Assembly: GCF_030269445.1 (NCBI RefSeq)
Contig: NZ_BSTJ01000004.1
Span: 620,001-684,000 of the forward strand
Reading direction: 5' to 3'
Length of the DNA stretch: 64,000 nucleotides
Source: Actinoallomurus iriomotensis
Lineage (GTDB): Bacteria; Actinomycetota; Actinomycetes; Streptosporangiales; Streptosporangiaceae
Below are positions 56,609 to 64,000 of this stretch, piece after piece. The notes beneath the pieces are model-generated. The model searched no databases. It saw only the letters and a list, made by a program, of their open reading frames with translations, and was not told the origin of the DNA. The stretch's first letter is position 1. Each line of letters begins with the position of its first letter. Made by a program: the position numbers and the translations under genes.

Positions 56609-56963
56609 CCGAACTCCTCAGGGACGCCGGGGCCAGCGCGGGAAACGGGGCGTTCCCCGACGATACGCCGACCGCGGCGCGGTGGAGCGGCACGCGGATC
56701 ACGGTCCGCGCCTTTCCCCTTTTCGGCTCCCGGCGGAAGGGAACCCGGCCGGGCGGCCGGCGCCGGAGGCCGAGGCCCCCGCACTCGGAACCGGCACCCA
56801 CCCGGCGGAGGAGCCGCGCGCCTCGACCGGCGTTCGACTCACGTAGAGGTCGCGACGGACGAATCCTTCACATCAGTGAACGCGCTCTCATTAGACTTGA
56901 CCTTCAGGATCACTGTCAACAAGTATGAATTAACGGGCTTTTATCTTCACGGCAGTCGTAGGG
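56609..56963. promoter_or_regulatory. Divergent promoter region of TIR-like and EspR-like genes
   Basis: This 355-base gap has a GC-rich left half without a gene and an AT-rich right half. In the latter, TTGACC (56897-56902) is the inverted partner of GTCAA (56915-56919), and AAGTATGAAT follows 18-19 bases later as a -10 candidate. The start of the EspR-like gene is 40 bases beyond. Confidence 0.5.
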
Positions 56964-57398
56964 GTGGGGTTGGGCGACGACGAGTCGCGGCGGACGCTCG
57001 CCGAGAAGCTGGAGTACCTCTTCCGCACGGTCCGGGAGACGGACCGGCGTGAGTACAGCAACGAGGACGTGGCTGCGGCCATCGTCCGGGACCAGCAGGT
57101 GACGATCTCCGCGTCCTACATCTGGTACCTGCGCACCGGGCAGCGGGACAACCCGACGTTCAAGCACCTCAACGCCCTCGCGCGGTTCTTCGGCGTACCG
57201 CCCGCGTACTTCTTCGACGACGAGACCAGCGCGCAGGTCGAAGCCGAACTCGGGCTGCTGGCGGCCATGCGCGACGCGGGAGTGCGCGACGTCGCCCTCC
57301 GCGCGTCCGGGCTCTCGGCCAAGAGTCTCGACACCATCAACGACGTCATCAGCCGCGTACGGGAACTGGAGGGACTCCCCCCGTACGAGCAGAAATAA
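56964..57398 (+). CDS. EspR-like / XRE-type DNA-binding regulator, 144 aa
   Basis: Residues 10-75 form a helix-turn-helix (SNEDVAAAIVRDQQVTISASYIWYLRTGQRDNPTFKHLNALARFFGVPPAYFF), and the C-terminal half (AELGLLAAMRDAGVRDVALRASGLSAKSLDTINDVISRVRELEGL) is a dimerisation helix pair. This two-part layout is that of mycobacterial EspR, a DNA-architectural regulator of secretion genes. It lies upstream of an ImmA/IrrE metalloprotease, which in other bacteria cleaves XRE-type repressors. The GTG at 56964 follows GTAGGGG; a TTG at 56970 is possible. Confidence 0.85.
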   Translation: MGLGDDESRRTLAEKLEYLFRTVRETDRREYSNEDVAAAIVRDQQVTISASYIWYLRTGQRDNPTFKHLNALARFFGVPPAYFFDDETSAQVEAELGLLAAMRDAGVRDVALRASGLSAKSLDTINDVISRVRELEGLPPYEQK

Positions 57399-57464
57399 CG
57401 GCCGGAAACACAGGGGTCACGACAAGGACCGAATCCGCGGTCCTTTACCCGGCATAATCGAGAT

Positions 57465-57968
57465 GTGGACTTCGCGGCGCTGACCGAACGCTGCCGGACG
57501 ACGTTAGCGGCACTGGACCTACCGCGTCCGTTCGACGTGCACGCGTTCTGCGAGCGCCTCGGCCGCGACCGCGGCCGGCCCCTCTCACTGCTGGTGATGG
57601 ACCTGCCGCCCGACGCGCCCTGCGGCCTGTGGGTCAGCACCGAAGAGCGCGACTACATCGTCTACGAACGCGCGACCACGCCCCTGCACCAGGAGCACAT
57701 CATCCTGCACGAGGTGGCCCACCTGCTGTGCGGGCACGTCGAGGGCGCCGGGCTCGGCGACGAGCACGCGCGCCGGCTCTTCCCCAGTCTGTCGCCGGGG
57801 ACGGTGCGGCGTGTGCTGGGCCGCGGTGCGTACTCCAGTGAAGAGGAGCAGGAGGCCGAGCTGCTCGCCTCCATGATCCTGCAGCGGGCCGGCCGGACCC
57901 GCCGGTCGCCACGCGTGACGGATCCGGACGCGGCCGACCATCTCCGGCGCCTGGAGTCCGGCATTTGA
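57465..57968 (+). CDS. ImmA/IrrE-family metalloprotease, 167 aa
   Basis: The catalytic zinc site is visible in HIILHEVAHLLCGH (HExxH), with downstream GLGDEHARRLFPSLSP and SSEEEQEAELLASMIL (the third ligand Glu). This is the DUF955/ImmA-IrrE fold whose members cleave DNA-binding repressors on stress or phage signals. It follows the EspR-like gene by 66 bases and likely acts on it. The GTG at 57465 was chosen. Confidence 0.9.
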   Translation: MDFAALTERCRTTLAALDLPRPFDVHAFCERLGRDRGRPLSLLVMDLPPDAPCGLWVSTEERDYIVYERATTPLHQEHIILHEVAHLLCGHVEGAGLGDEHARRLFPSLSPGTVRRVLGRGAYSSEEEQEAELLASMILQRAGRTRRSPRVTDPDAADHLRRLESGI

Positions 57969-57981
57969 ACGAGGTGATCCC

Positions 57982-59244
57982 GTGAGCACGCCGGTGCTGC
58001 CGTACGTGATCATCACGGGACTGCTCCTGTGCGGCCTGGCGCAGAAGCTCTACGGGTTGCGCCGGCGGCGCGACGACCCGGTCCGCTGGGCGGTGTGCTT
58101 CTGCCTGGCGAGCCTGACCATGGCCACGGCGGTCCAGTGGTTCACCGGCGCCATCGACGAGCGAACCGGCGTTCCCCATCTCGCCGACGCGCTGAGCGAC
58201 GTCGGCGCGATGTGCGCGGCGGGCGCGGGCCGGGTGTTCCTCACTCACGTCTACTACCCGGCGTCCTCGGCGCGCGTACGGGCACGGCGCAGCTACGTGG
58301 GGCTGGCGGCGGCCGTGGTGATGGTCGCGGTCCTGTTCGTGGCGGTGCCCCCGGAGCCCGACACGGGACGCTCCGGCACGCACGTCGACGCGGTCTACCT
58401 CTACGTCTACATCTGGTACATCTCGATCGCCCTGCTGTCGGTGTCCCGGATGGGGCTGCGTTACTCCCGGCTCGCCGACCGGTCCTCGCTTCGCCTGGGG
58501 CTCCGGGTCCTCGTGGCCGGAAGCGCGTGCGGGTTCGCCTTCCTCGCCGTCAAGGCCGTGATGCTGGTCGGCGAGGAGACCGGCAGGCCGCTCGGGTGGC
58601 TGGACAGGTCCGTGGACCTGCCGCTGGAGCTGGGCACGGAGGCCCTCCTGCTGGCGGGGGTGACGATCCCGGCGTGGGGCGACCGGCTCGGCACGCTGGT
58701 CCGATGGGCCGGTGACTGCCGCTCCTACCGCCGGCTCCATCCGCTCTGGCTGGCCCTGCACGAGACCAACCCGGACCTCAGCCTGATGCCCCACCACCGG
58801 ACCGGCCGCCGGTTCTGGCGCCGCGACGTCGGTTTCCTGCTGTACCGGCAGGTCATCGAGATCAGGGACGGTCAGCTCGCGCTACGCCCGTACGTCCATC
58901 CCGCCGCCGTGGAGGTGGCCAGGGCCCTGGGACGTCGCGCCGGGCTCTCCGAGGAGGAGGTCCGCGCCGCCGTCGAGGCGGCCACGATCGCCGCGGGCAT
59001 CGCGGCGAAGGCGGGCGGCCGGGGCACGACCGGTACGCCGTCGCCGCCGCCGGCCCCGCCCCTCGGTCCCGATCTCGACGCGGAGATCACCTGGCTCACG
59101 AAGGTCTCCCGCGCCTTCGCCGGTTCACCGGTCGTCCCGGCGACCGTGGCCTCGCTTGCCGCCTCCGAGCGAGCCGCCCGCCACGAGGGGAACGAACCGA
59201 TGCCCCATCCGCACGGAGGGCCCCGCGAGGAGCGACCCGGCTGA
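57982..59244 (+). CDS. MAB_1171c-type membrane protein, 420 aa
   Basis: Seven hydrophobic segments are visible: VLPYVIITGLLLCGLAQKLYGL, AVCFCLASLTMATAVQWF, YVGLAAAVVMVAVLFVAV, YLYVYIWYISIALLSV, LRVLVAGSACGFAFLAVKAVMLVG and LLLAGVTIPAWG. A cytoplasmic C-terminal half begins RSYRRLHPLWLALHETNPDL. This arrangement (with DUF6545-like tail) is the MAB_1171c family. Members are regularly found next to XRE and ImmA/IrrE genes in actinomycetes, as here; the job is unknown. The GTG start is 13 bases after the protease stop with GAGGTGATCCC upstream. Confidence 0.85.
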   Translation: MSTPVLPYVIITGLLLCGLAQKLYGLRRRRDDPVRWAVCFCLASLTMATAVQWFTGAIDERTGVPHLADALSDVGAMCAAGAGRVFLTHVYYPASSARVRARRSYVGLAAAVVMVAVLFVAVPPEPDTGRSGTHVDAVYLYVYIWYISIALLSVSRMGLRYSRLADRSSLRLGLRVLVAGSACGFAFLAVKAVMLVGEETGRPLGWLDRSVDLPLELGTEALLLAGVTIPAWGDRLGTLVRWAGDCRSYRRLHPLWLALHETNPDLSLMPHHRTGRRFWRRDVGFLLYRQVIEIRDGQLALRPYVHPAAVEVARALGRRAGLSEEEVRAAVEAATIAAGIAAKAGGRGTTGTPSPPPAPPLGPDLDAEITWLTKVSRAFAGSPVVPATVASLAASERAARHEGNEPMPHPHGGPREERPG

Positions 59245-59261
59245 GCACCGGCCCGGCGTCC

Positions 59262-59656
59262 GTCACCGCCATCGACACGCACGTCCACATCGAGGCCTGC
59301 GGCCGCATGCGTCCCTGCAGGCGGTCGCGCCGAACGATCCGGCCGTCCATCCCCTGCACGAGGCGGCGGCGCGGGCCGGCGTGCCCGTTGTCCTCCACAC
59401 CGGGCAGACCGGTATCGGCGCCCGGCTGCCCGGCGGACGCGGGATCAGGCTGCGCCTCTCCGACCCGATGCTGATCGACGACGCCTGGGAGGACGCCGCC
59501 GTCCCGATCGCCACCCACCAGGCCGGCGTCCTCATCGACCTGTCCGGCTGGTCGTCGAAATACTTCCCGCAGCAACTCGTCCGCGCGACGAACGGCCGCT
59601 GAAGCGGAAGGTGCTGTTCGGATCGGCCTACCCGGTCATCACCCCGGACCGCCGGC
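59262..59656 (+). pseudogene. Broken metal-dependent amidohydrolase
   Basis: Family pieces survive in three frames: the N-terminal metal motif AIDTHVHIEA (59265), the middle VHPLHEAAARAGVPVVLHTGQTGIGARLPGG ... VLIDLSGWSSKYFPQQLVRATNG (59350-59600, frame shifted, with about 80 residues missing), and LKRKVLFGSAYPVITPDR after a further frameshift at 59600. The late FGSDYP metal-aspartate motif reads FGSAYP, so Asp is also lost. It cannot encode an active enzyme. It resembles amidohydrolase_2 enzymes of aromatic acid degradation. Confidence 0.7.
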
Positions 59657-59856
59657 CGGCGGCGTCCGCCCTCCATCTCAGCGCCACGTCGACACGGCCG
59701 CGCGCCAGGCGGCGCGCGGCCGAATCGGCGATCCGCCCCTTGTCGTCGGTGACGGTGTGGGGCCGTCGCGATCTGGCCGCCGGCGCCTGGGCCGTCCTCC
59801 TACGGCAGCGGGCACGCTCGCGAACCCGCGGGTTCCTCGGCCCGGACGAGGTGCGC
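59657..59856. other. Decayed intergenic sequence
   Basis: About 200 bases between the amidohydrolase remnant and the glutamyltransferase gene. No family could be recognised in any frame. GAACCCGCGGGTTC (59822-59835) is a perfect 14-base palindrome, a possible terminator for the gene ending at 59857. Confidence 0.35.
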
Positions 59857-61836
59857 TCACCAGCCGACGGCGCTGCCGTCCTTCCTGAGGTCGGACGCGA
59901 CCCGGTAGACGCCGTTGACCGGAGGCGGAGGTGGAGGACCGGGCGGAGGCGGAGGCCCGGGGGGAGGTGGGGGCGGGGAGGTACCTTCGGTCGCCGCCCG
60001 CTCGGCGGAATGCGCCTGGGCCTGTTCTCTCCGGTCGCCGTCGGTCTCCCGGTCGAACAAGATCGCCTGGTATCCGCCCATCGGGTCGCCGTTCGACTCC
60101 GTGACGTGGTGACCCATTGCGGAAAGCTGCTTTCCCACCAGGTCGAACAGCTCGGATTCGAGCTGGAGGACATCGGTGTTCTGATCATGGTTGAACCGTG
60201 CCGCGTCGGCGGCGGCTTGCGGGTTCATGCCCAGATCGACCATGTTGATGATCTCGGTGGCCTGCGCCTGGACCTGTTCACTGCCGCCCACGTTCCCGAA
60301 CGCCATGACGGGGTGGCCATTCTGCATTATGAAAGCAGGGATGATCGTCTGGAAGGGACGCTTACGGGGAGCGACGACATTCGGTGACGATGGGTCCAGC
60401 GAGAACAGCGCCGCACGGTTCTGCAGGGGGAACCCGTAGCCGGGAACCGTCACCCCCGACCCGAACAGTTCAAAGAGGCTGTAGATGAACGAGACCATGT
60501 TGCCCCACCGGTCGGCCACCGCGATATACACGGTTCCCGAGTTGTTCGGCCCCTTGACACGCGGCGGCGTGGCCTGACGTGGGTTTATTTTCTTGCACTG
60601 AGCGATCGCATAGTCCGTCGAAAGGAGTCGATCGAGCGGGACCGTCGTGAATCTCGGGTCGCCGTTGTAGGTGTAGAGGTCGTCGAAGGCGAGCTTCTTG
60701 GCTTCGACCAGCAGGTGCCAGAACTCCGGTGAGCGCGGCCCGAGTTCGGCAAGATCCAGGCCGAGGACGGGCCCGCACTGCTGAAGGATGTTGAGCATCT
60801 CCAAGGCGGCGAAGCCCTGGGCGTTCGGCGGGACCTCATACACGTCGTAGCCGTGGTAGTTGACGCTGATGGGGTCGACCCATTCGGCGTGGAACTCTGC
60901 GAGGTCCGCCGACGTCATCGCTCCATTCAGCTTCTTGATCTTGGCCACGACAGCGTCCGCGATCTCGCCGGCGTAGAAGGCGTCACGGCCCTTTCTCTGC
61001 AGGACCCGGAGAGCATGTGCGAGGTCCGGATTGCGGAAGATGCCGTACAGCGGTGGAGCCTTACCGTCGCGGAGGAACACCCGAACCGAGTCGGCATCGG
61101 TCTTCAACACGTCCACACCGTTCTCCCAGTCGCTGTGGACCTGCTCGGTGATTCCGAAGCCCTGTTCGGCGAGCGTCACGGCGGGTTCCAGGACGACGTC
61201 GAAGCCGCGAGTGCCGAACCGCTCGAGCAACCGATGCCAGCCGTCGACGGCACCGGGCACGCTGATGCTGTTAACACCGCGTTCCGGCATCCCGGTCTTC
61301 TCATTGAAACCGCGGGCGTGAAAATAGTCGAGGTTCCAGGCTTTGGGGGACCAGCCGCTGGCGTTCAGCCCGAATAGCTTCCGGTCCTTCGCCGAATAAT
61401 AGATGGCGAACATGTCGCCGCCCAGTCCCGCGCTCTCAGGCTCGATCAATCCGAGAACCGCCGCGGTCGCCACCGCCGCATCGACGGCGTTCCCGCCCTC
61501 CTGCAGAATTCGCAGGCCGGCCTGCGCGGCAATGGGTTGACTGGTCGCGACGGCGCCGTGCCGCGCGATGACCTCTGATCGAGTCTGGTCCAACCAATTG
61601 CTCGCGCGGTCTCCGCGCACGGCCGTGATCCGGGCCCCCGGATTGGGAATCGAATCGGTCGGCCGGCCGAACGGCGTCGGGCTCGCACCTCCGGCGCCGG
61701 CGGTGAGCCGCGTCGCGCCTGACGCACTCCTCACGCCGATATCGACCGTATCCCCCAATGTCGCCAACCCCACTGCGGCGCCGCCTACTTTCAGAAACGA
61801 ACGGCGTGACGTTTCACCGGCTGATCTCTCGGACAT
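59857..61836 (-). CDS. ggt: Exported gamma-glutamyltransferase with polyproline insert, 659 aa
   Basis: The Tat signal SRRSFLKVGGAAVGL leads the protein. The family core has GAVATSQPIAAQAGLRILQEGGNAVDAAVATAAVLGLIEPESAGLGGDMF and the cleavage site NNSGTVYIAVADRWGNMVS, in which Thr435 aligns with the autocatalytic nucleophile threonine. The final GVYRVASDLRKDGSAVGW is the usual C-terminus. Between it and the core sit about 20 Pro/Gly residues (three Pro runs, around 620-640), which normal members lack. It would cleave gamma-glutamyl bonds such as glutathione analogues outside the cell. The ATG at 61836 follows AGGAAG. Confidence 0.88.
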   Translation of the reverse strand: MSERSAGETSRRSFLKVGGAAVGLATLGDTVDIGVRSASGATRLTAGAGGASPTPFGRPTDSIPNPGARITAVRGDRASNWLDQTRSEVIARHGAVATSQPIAAQAGLRILQEGGNAVDAAVATAAVLGLIEPESAGLGGDMFAIYYSAKDRKLFGLNASGWSPKAWNLDYFHARGFNEKTGMPERGVNSISVPGAVDGWHRLLERFGTRGFDVVLEPAVTLAEQGFGITEQVHSDWENGVDVLKTDADSVRVFLRDGKAPPLYGIFRNPDLAHALRVLQRKGRDAFYAGEIADAVVAKIKKLNGAMTSADLAEFHAEWVDPISVNYHGYDVYEVPPNAQGFAALEMLNILQQCGPVLGLDLAELGPRSPEFWHLLVEAKKLAFDDLYTYNGDPRFTTVPLDRLLSTDYAIAQCKKINPRQATPPRVKGPNNSGTVYIAVADRWGNMVSFIYSLFELFGSGVTVPGYGFPLQNRAALFSLDPSSPNVVAPRKRPFQTIIPAFIMQNGHPVMAFGNVGGSEQVQAQATEIINMVDLGMNPQAAADAARFNHDQNTDVLQLESELFDLVGKQLSAMGHHVTESNGDPMGGYQAILFDRETDGDRREQAQAHSAERAATEGTSPPPPPPGPPPPPGPPPPPPVNGVYRVASDLRKDGSAVGW

Positions 61837-62053
61837 CAGGCTTCCTTTCTGGACGGCCTTGGCCTCGGCCAGGGCCGCACAGTCAGGACGGTAGCTCAGG
61901 CGCCTACTCTTCCCCGGTCGACCGTGCGCGATAACAGGGATTCCTTGACGCGGATCTGGGAGTCTCTTGTCCGGCGTTGACCTCCACCGCACAATGCCAG
62001 CGAATTAACGCGAATAAGGAAACGAGGGCGTGTGCCGCCCCGCCCGGCGATGC

Positions 62054-63229
62054 TCACATGCCGATGGGCAGACCCGCGTAGTTCTCCGCGAGCCCGGTCG
62101 CCCCGGCCTCGCTGCCGGCCACCCACCGCAGCTGGGACAGCTGGAGCCGCGCGTCGAAGGGGTCGCCGCTGGTGTGCAGCATCGTCGTCATCCACCAGGA
62201 GAAGTGCGTGCAACGCCAGACCCGCCGCAGCGCGGTGTCGGAGTAGGCGTCGGCGAGGGCCGTGTTGTTCTTGCGGAGCATCGCCGTCAGCGCCGGCGCG
62301 AGCAGGGCGACGTCCGCCACGGCGAGGTTCAGCCCCTTCGCGCCTGTCGGCGGCACGATGTGCGCGGCGTCGCCGGCCAGGAACAGCCGCCCGTACCGCA
62401 TCGGCTCCATGACGTAGCTGCGCATCGGCAGCACGCTCTTGTCGGTGATCGGCCCGGGGGTGAGCTCCCAGCCGTCCTGCCCGTGCCCCAGCCGTACGGC
62501 GAGCTCGTCCCAGATCCGGTCGTCCGGCCATTCGGCGATGTCCTCACCGGGGGCGACCTGCAGGTACAGCCGGCTGACGGTCTCCGAGCGCATCGAGTGC
62601 AGCGCGAAGCCGTTCGGGTGCCAGGCGTAGATGAGCTCGTCCGTCGAGGGCGCCACGTCGGCGAGGATCCCGAGCCAGGAGTACGGGTAGGTGCGTTCCC
62701 AGGTCCTCTTCACGGCGTCGGGCACCGCGCCGCGGCTCGGGCCGAAGGAGCCGTCACACCCGGCGATGACGTCCGCGTCGAGGCGCACGTCCTCGCCGTC
62801 CGCCGACCGGAACGTGACGTAGGGACGGTCGGTCGTCAGGTCGTGCACGGCCGTGTCGCTCACGCCGTAGCAGAACTCCTGGCCCGCCTCCTCGCGCGCG
62901 CGGCCCAGATCCTTGGTGACCTCCGTCTGCCCGTACACCCAGACGCTGCGTCCGGCGAGGTCGACGAAGTCGACGTGGTGCCGCTCCCCCGGCCACCGCA
63001 GATAGATGCCGCGATGCTCGTCCCCCTCCTCGCGCAGCCGGTCGCCGAGTCCCACGGCGTCGAGCAGCTCGACGGTCGAGCTCTCGAGAATGCCGGCCCG
63101 GATCCGCGCCTCCACGTACTCACGCGTGCGGGTCTCCAGGACCACCGAGTCGATGCCTTCGAGGGAGAGCAGGTGGGAGAGCAGCAGACCGGCCGGACCG
63201 GCACCGATGATGGCGACCTCTGTACGCAT
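62054..63229 (-). CDS. pobA: 4-hydroxybenzoate 3-monooxygenase
   Basis: The 391-residue flavoprotein has the FAD motif VAIIGAGPAGLLLSHLL (residues 5-20), EARIRAGILESSTVELLDAVGLGDRLREEGDEHRGIYLRW (substrate-recognition region of PobA), the GCDGSFGPSRG motif and FLAGDAAHIVPPTGAKGLNLAVADVALL. It converts 4-hydroxybenzoate to protocatechuate with NAD(P)H and O2. The length matches PobA exactly. It is divergent from a small hypothetical gene, and the two are separated by a 168-base region with a long inverted repeat. No PobR or PcaGH is in the window. Confidence 0.92.
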   Translation of the reverse strand: MRTEVAIIGAGPAGLLLSHLLSLEGIDSVVLETRTREYVEARIRAGILESSTVELLDAVGLGDRLREEGDEHRGIYLRWPGERHHVDFVDLAGRSVWVYGQTEVTKDLGRAREEAGQEFCYGVSDTAVHDLTTDRPYVTFRSADGEDVRLDADVIAGCDGSFGPSRGAVPDAVKRTWERTYPYSWLGILADVAPSTDELIYAWHPNGFALHSMRSETVSRLYLQVAPGEDIAEWPDDRIWDELAVRLGHGQDGWELTPGPITDKSVLPMRSYVMEPMRYGRLFLAGDAAHIVPPTGAKGLNLAVADVALLAPALTAMLRKNNTALADAYSDTALRRVWRCTHFSWWMTTMLHTSGDPFDARLQLSQLRWVAGSEAGATGLAENYAGLPIGM

Positions 63230-63234
63230 GGGGG

Positions 63235-63281
63235 TCAGTGAAACCCGGCGGCATATCGAAACCGTCACGCTCTTTCACTGA
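63235..63281. promoter_or_regulatory. Inverted repeat upstream of pobA
   Basis: TCAGTGAAA (63235-63243) and TTTCACTGA (63273-63281) are perfectly complementary arms 29 bases apart, starting 6 bases upstream of the pobA start. They could bind a dimeric or looping regulator (for example an IclR/AraC type PobR). Confidence 0.5.
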
Positions 63282-63397
63282 GCGGAAGGCGCACGCATGG
63301 TGAAAGCGCCCTACGTCCGCGATGAGGCGGATGAGGACCCCCGGCAGCCGTGATCCTGACGTCCCAATGGCCGTCGGCAAGGGGTAAGCATGGGGCC

Positions 63398-63907
63398 ATG
63401 ACCGATGGACGACCCGAGTCACTCGCCGCCCTGCTGCGTCACTTCGCCGATCTGCGCGACGGCACACACGGGGATGCCGGACCTCGCGCGGACAAGGAAC
63501 GGCTCTTCACCGCCGCCGTCGGGCTGCTGGATCCGTACGCCCGCCAGGTGCTGCACGAGATGAACGCGCACCTGCTCCTCGACACCGGCGAGGTGACCGC
63601 GACCGGCGTGCGCCGTGACGGTGACGGCATCGACGCCGTCTGGACGCTCTCCTGGCCGGAGCAACGCGCCGCGGGCGTCGACCCGATCACCGTCCGCGCC
63701 TGGTTCGGGGCCGGATTCCATCACCCGCACCTGCGCGGCGCGACCGTCGGCGACTGGCCCCTCAACGTCTTCACGCCCGACCAGGCCGCCGGCGAGGTGC
63801 CGACGCTGCGCGCCATCGTCGCCGCCGACCTGCACAACCTCGTCTTCCAACGCGACTACCGCATCGTCCCGGCCACCACGAACGGAGGGCCCGCGGGTCC
63901 GGCCTAA
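63398..63907 (+). CDS. Hypothetical protein, 169 aa
   Basis: A soluble protein with an N-terminal helical part (ESLAALLRHFADLRDG, LFTAAVGLLDPYARQVLHEMNAHLLLDTG) and a beta-rich remainder (VWTLSWPEQRAAGVDPITVRAWFGAGFHHPHLRGATVGDWPLNVF). I do not recognise the family. The conserved-looking HHPHLRGATVGDWPLN may be an active or metal site. It is divergent from pobA. The ATG at 63398 was chosen; a GTG-type start at 63350 would add residues without a ribosome binding site. Confidence 0.6.
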   Translation: MTDGRPESLAALLRHFADLRDGTHGDAGPRADKERLFTAAVGLLDPYARQVLHEMNAHLLLDTGEVTATGVRRDGDGIDAVWTLSWPEQRAAGVDPITVRAWFGAGFHHPHLRGATVGDWPLNVFTPDQAAGEVPTLRAIVAADLHNLVFQRDYRIVPATTNGGPAGPA

Positions 63908-63918
63908 TTGGAAGGACT

Positions 63919-63986
63919 CTTGACAGTACATTCCTGGATCGAAAACCTTGACAGTCGCCATCTTCCGCCATGACAGGCCTGTCAAG
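63919..63986. promoter_or_regulatory. Clustered TGACAG half-sites and palindrome
   Basis: CTTGACAGT occurs at 63919-63927 and again at 63947-63955; TGACAGGCCTGTCA (63971-63984) is a perfect 14-base palindrome that extends to CCTGTCAAG, an inverted near-copy. Four copies of one half-site in 68 bases suggest a promoter/operator for a gene beyond the window edge. TTGACA at 63920 and 63948 could be -35 elements. Confidence 0.45.
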
Positions 63987-64000
63987 ACAACGGCGACCGG

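Noticed and set aside
1-64000. CRISPR array
   Set aside because: No set of equally spaced direct repeats was found; the TGACAG cluster at the end has only two direct copies.
1-64000. tRNA or rRNA genes
   Set aside because: No GGTTCGA-type T-loop with a matching acceptor stem or rRNA-like stretch was noticed; small hairpins found were terminators, operators or IS ends. A tRNA scan would settle it.

Overview
The window is 64 kb of high-GC DNA with strong third-position G/C bias, GTG/TTG starts, many 4-base ATGA/GTGA gene overlaps, Tat-type exported enzymes, a mycothiol-type maleylpyruvate isomerase fold, DUF574 methyltransferase, EspR-like and MAB_1171c-type proteins. This points to an actinomycete, most likely of the Streptosporangiales (Actinomadura/Nonomuraea-like). 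The genus is inference; no rRNA, tRNA or CRISPR was seen.

Region by region. 1-6.6 kb: lower-GC accessory stretch with small hypothetical proteins (SnoaL-like, DUF3885, DUF1963, GNAT, VOC), a broken IS3 transposase and a possible DUF6193 remnant. 6.6-11.2 kb: a gentisate catabolic operon (flavin hydroxylase, maleylpyruvate isomerase, fumarylpyruvate hydrolase, gentisate dioxygenase) divergent from an IclR regulator. 11.2-13.9 kb: GNAT, a two-subunit 3-oxoacid CoA-transferase and a DinB/MDMPI-like protein. 13.9-35.1 kb: a plant-polysaccharide and fucose utilisation locus on the minus strand (sugar ABC importer without its ATPase, an unassigned alpha/alpha-barrel-like protein, RraA-like aldolase, beta-helix protein, GDSL esterase, alpha/beta hydrolase, signal-less solute-binding protein, SDR, DUF4432 epimerase, aldo/keto reductase, lactonase, GH95 fucosidase). 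It is flanked by a divergent GntR-type regulator with an extra transposase-like HTH and a GH28 pectinase. A decaying IS200/IS605 TnpB element sits inside the operon.

35.1-41.4 kb: a six-gene redox operon (ferredoxin, NuoF-like flavoprotein, di-heme membrane protein, ApbE, small membrane protein, DUF2231) divergent from a two-component system and a histidine-rich mini-protein. 41.5-45.2 kb: a flavin dehydrogenase, an ABC exporter and, just upstream of the exporter, an unlisted 36-residue very basic Pro/Lys/Arg peptide gene. 45.5-49.4 kb: a self-contained P450-reductase-P450-ferredoxin operon behind a TetR-like operator palindrome. 49.4-55.6 kb: membrane protein, CBS protein, GH15, FAD oxidoreductase, methyltransferase and a muconolactone-isomerase remnant.

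55.6-59.2 kb: a macro-like/TIR-or-deoxyribosyltransferase-like protein divergent from an EspR-like regulator, an ImmA/IrrE metalloprotease and a MAB_1171c membrane protein, the best candidate here for an undescribed (possibly defence) module. 59.2-64 kb: amidohydrolase pseudogene, an exported gamma-glutamyltransferase with a polyproline insert, 4-hydroxybenzoate 3-monooxygenase (pobA) and a small hypothetical gene followed by clustered TGACAG half-sites. Aromatic catabolism recurs through the window: gentisate enzymes, CoA-transferase, pobA and the muconolactone-isomerase remnant.
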